Under the pieces are notes generated by a model. The model saw only the letters and a list, made by a program, of their open reading frames with translations, had not been told where the DNA came from and searched no databases. DNA of 6,782 bases from an uncultured Eubacteriales bacterium. Lineage in GTDB: Bacteria; Bacillota; Clostridia; Oscillospirales; Oscillospiraceae. The DNA is taken from assembly GCA_900549705.1 (NCBI GenBank), contig URPI01000119.1, positions 1 to 6,782 on the forward strand, given 5' to 3'. Shown here one piece after another: positions 6,515 to 6,782 of this stretch; position 1 is the first letter of the stretch, and each line of letters opens with the position of its first letter. Made by a program: the position numbers and the translations under genes.

Positions 6515-6540
6515 ATCGCAGGGGCAGTTCCCCGCCCGGC
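6515..6540 (-). repeat. Palindromic repeat, family C variant
   Basis: On the minus strand GGGCGG (6537-6532) pairs with CTGCCC (6527-6522), including one G-U wobble, around a GGAA loop, then continues CTGC. This parallels 2050-2022, where the stem is followed by the same CCCCTGC. If transcribed it would form a hairpin in the leader of the maf operon, about 40 nt before the start codon. Confidence 0.45.
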
Positions 6541-6549
6541 GCAATGCGT

Positions 6550-6560
6550 CCTTGGCTTCC
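6550..6560 (+). repeat. Fragment of repeat family B
   Basis: CCTTGGCTTCC is identical to positions 2102-2112 in the left arm of the 29-bp palindrome. The matching right arm is missing here, so this looks like a remnant beside the family A copy that follows 8 nt later. Confidence 0.35.
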
Positions 6561-6568
6561 ACCGCACC

Positions 6569-6594
6569 CGTAGGGGAGGCTCTTAGCCTCCCGC
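6569..6594 (+). repeat. Palindromic repeat, family A (copy 2)
   Basis: GGGAGGCT (6574-6581) and AGCCTCCC (6585-6592) form an 8-bp stem around CTT. The whole 26-nt unit is identical to the minus-strand reading of 2207-2182, so the two copies are inverted relative to each other and flank the convergent end and the start of the maf-mrdA operon. The preceding CCGCACCC is also shared, but copy 1 has four extra bases between it and GTAGG. Confidence 0.85.
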
Positions 6595-6606
6595 TGGCAC
6601 GAAGTG

Positions 6607-6657
6607 CCCTTGGCTCCCTCTTTGAGGGAGCTGCTGAGCGAAGCGAGGCTGAGGGAG
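6607..6657 (+). repeat. Hairpin repeat, family B variant
   Basis: After CCCTTGGCT (6607-6615), shared with the 29-bp palindrome, GCTCCCTC (6613-6620) pairs with GAGGGAGC (6624-6631) as an 8-bp stem around TTT. A second GAGGGAG at 6651-6657 could replace the first as partner, giving two alternative folds around the GCTGAGCGAAGCGAGGC middle. No T tract follows, so it is not a standard terminator. Confidence 0.6.
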
Positions 6658-6695
6658 TGTACTATGATGTTATATGGTATCCTTTGCATCGCCAT

Positions 6696-6720
6696 CGTAG
6701 GGGAGGCTCCTAGCCTCCCA
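6696..6720 (+). repeat. Palindromic repeat, family A (copy 3)
   Basis: GGGAGGCT (6701-6708) and AGCCTCCC (6712-6719) form the same 8-bp stem, with loop CCT instead of CTT. The left flank CCATCGTAG is shared with copy 1. It has the same orientation as copy 2, about 127 nt away. No family B unit follows before the window ends. Confidence 0.8.
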
Positions 6721-6782
6721 CTGACAGGGCATACGCCCCTACGGGTATGGCGAACGCATACCATCCACCTACCGCCACCCCC

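Larger units (their letters stand above)
6482..6782. other. Gene-free region upstream of maf, dense in palindromic repeats
   Basis: No credible gene is present. The minus-strand reading frame over 6495-6764 translates the repeats and has no family features. The stretch holds repeat families C, A, B-variant and A again, plus weaker stems near the right edge: GGGC/GCCC at 6727-6738 and GGTATG/CATACC at 6744-6762. For the operon promoter I see only weak minus-strand -10 candidates (TATACT at 6515-6510, TACAAT at 6502-6497), neither with a -35 box, so the operon may be transcribed from further upstream through these repeats. Confidence 0.6.

Noticed and set aside
6482..6562. N-terminal extension of Maf by 27 residues
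   Set aside because: The extension is encoded by repeat DNA, while the ATG at 6481 gives the canonical LASGSPRR start and has AGAAGG upstream.
6569..6720. Possible CRISPR array from the repeated GGGAGGCT units
   Set aside because: Only two same-strand copies about 127 nt apart, a third elsewhere is inverted, spacing is irregular, and other repeat families lie between them. No cas genes are present.
6495..6764. 89-codon minus-strand frame upstream of maf
   Set aside because: Almost entirely a translation of the palindromic repeats (it contains a GRLGASPT-type stretch, echoed in another repeat-crossing frame near 2190), so it is not an independent protein.

Overview
The window looks like chromosomal DNA from a strictly anaerobic, GC-rich Clostridia, most likely an Oscillospirales/Ruminococcaceae-type gut bacterium. 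That is inferred from the maf-mreC-mreD-mrdA gene order, strong Shine-Dalgarno sites, a Firmicutes-type promoter, a PgcA-type phosphoglucomutase, cysteines in an extracytoplasmic protein, and intergenic GC-rich palindromic repeats of a kind I associate with gut Clostridia. No sequence search was run, so the genus is open.

Layout. Positions 1-286 are non-coding: a short hairpin at the left edge, a degenerate repeat pair (53-142), then a very good sigma-A promoter (199-227) and a 5' leader. A complete phosphoglucomutase/phosphomannomutase gene follows (287-1969, +), with an intrinsic terminator (1988-2018). Positions 2019-2220 hold three hairpin repeats and no gene. A minus-strand terminator (2221-2260) ends a four-gene minus-strand operon that reads from right to left: maf (6481-5915), mreC (5913-5062), mreD (5072-4380) and mrdA/PBP2 (4392-2284). 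Positions 6482-6782 hold another dense repeat cluster, and no convincing operon promoter is visible there.

Function. mreC, mreD and mrdA encode the membrane and periplasm-side parts of the elongasome: the MreC scaffold, the MreD membrane partner, and the transpeptidase that crosslinks lateral-wall peptidoglycan. Maf is a nucleotide pyrophosphatase commonly found next to mre genes. The three junctions are a 1-nt gap, an 11-nt overlap and a 13-nt overlap, each with a Shine-Dalgarno site inside the upstream gene, so translation is probably coupled. mreB and rodA, often near these genes, are absent from this stretch. The convergent phosphoglucomutase makes glucose-1-phosphate, a precursor for nucleotide sugars and envelope polymers or glycogen, so a loose envelope theme is possible but the two units are transcribed separately.

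The genes are ordinary. The most unusual material is the modular palindromic repeats in all three intergenic regions, and a 60-residue, strongly basic N-terminal tail on MreD. I see no evidence for a defence system, mobile element gene, CRISPR array or RNA gene.
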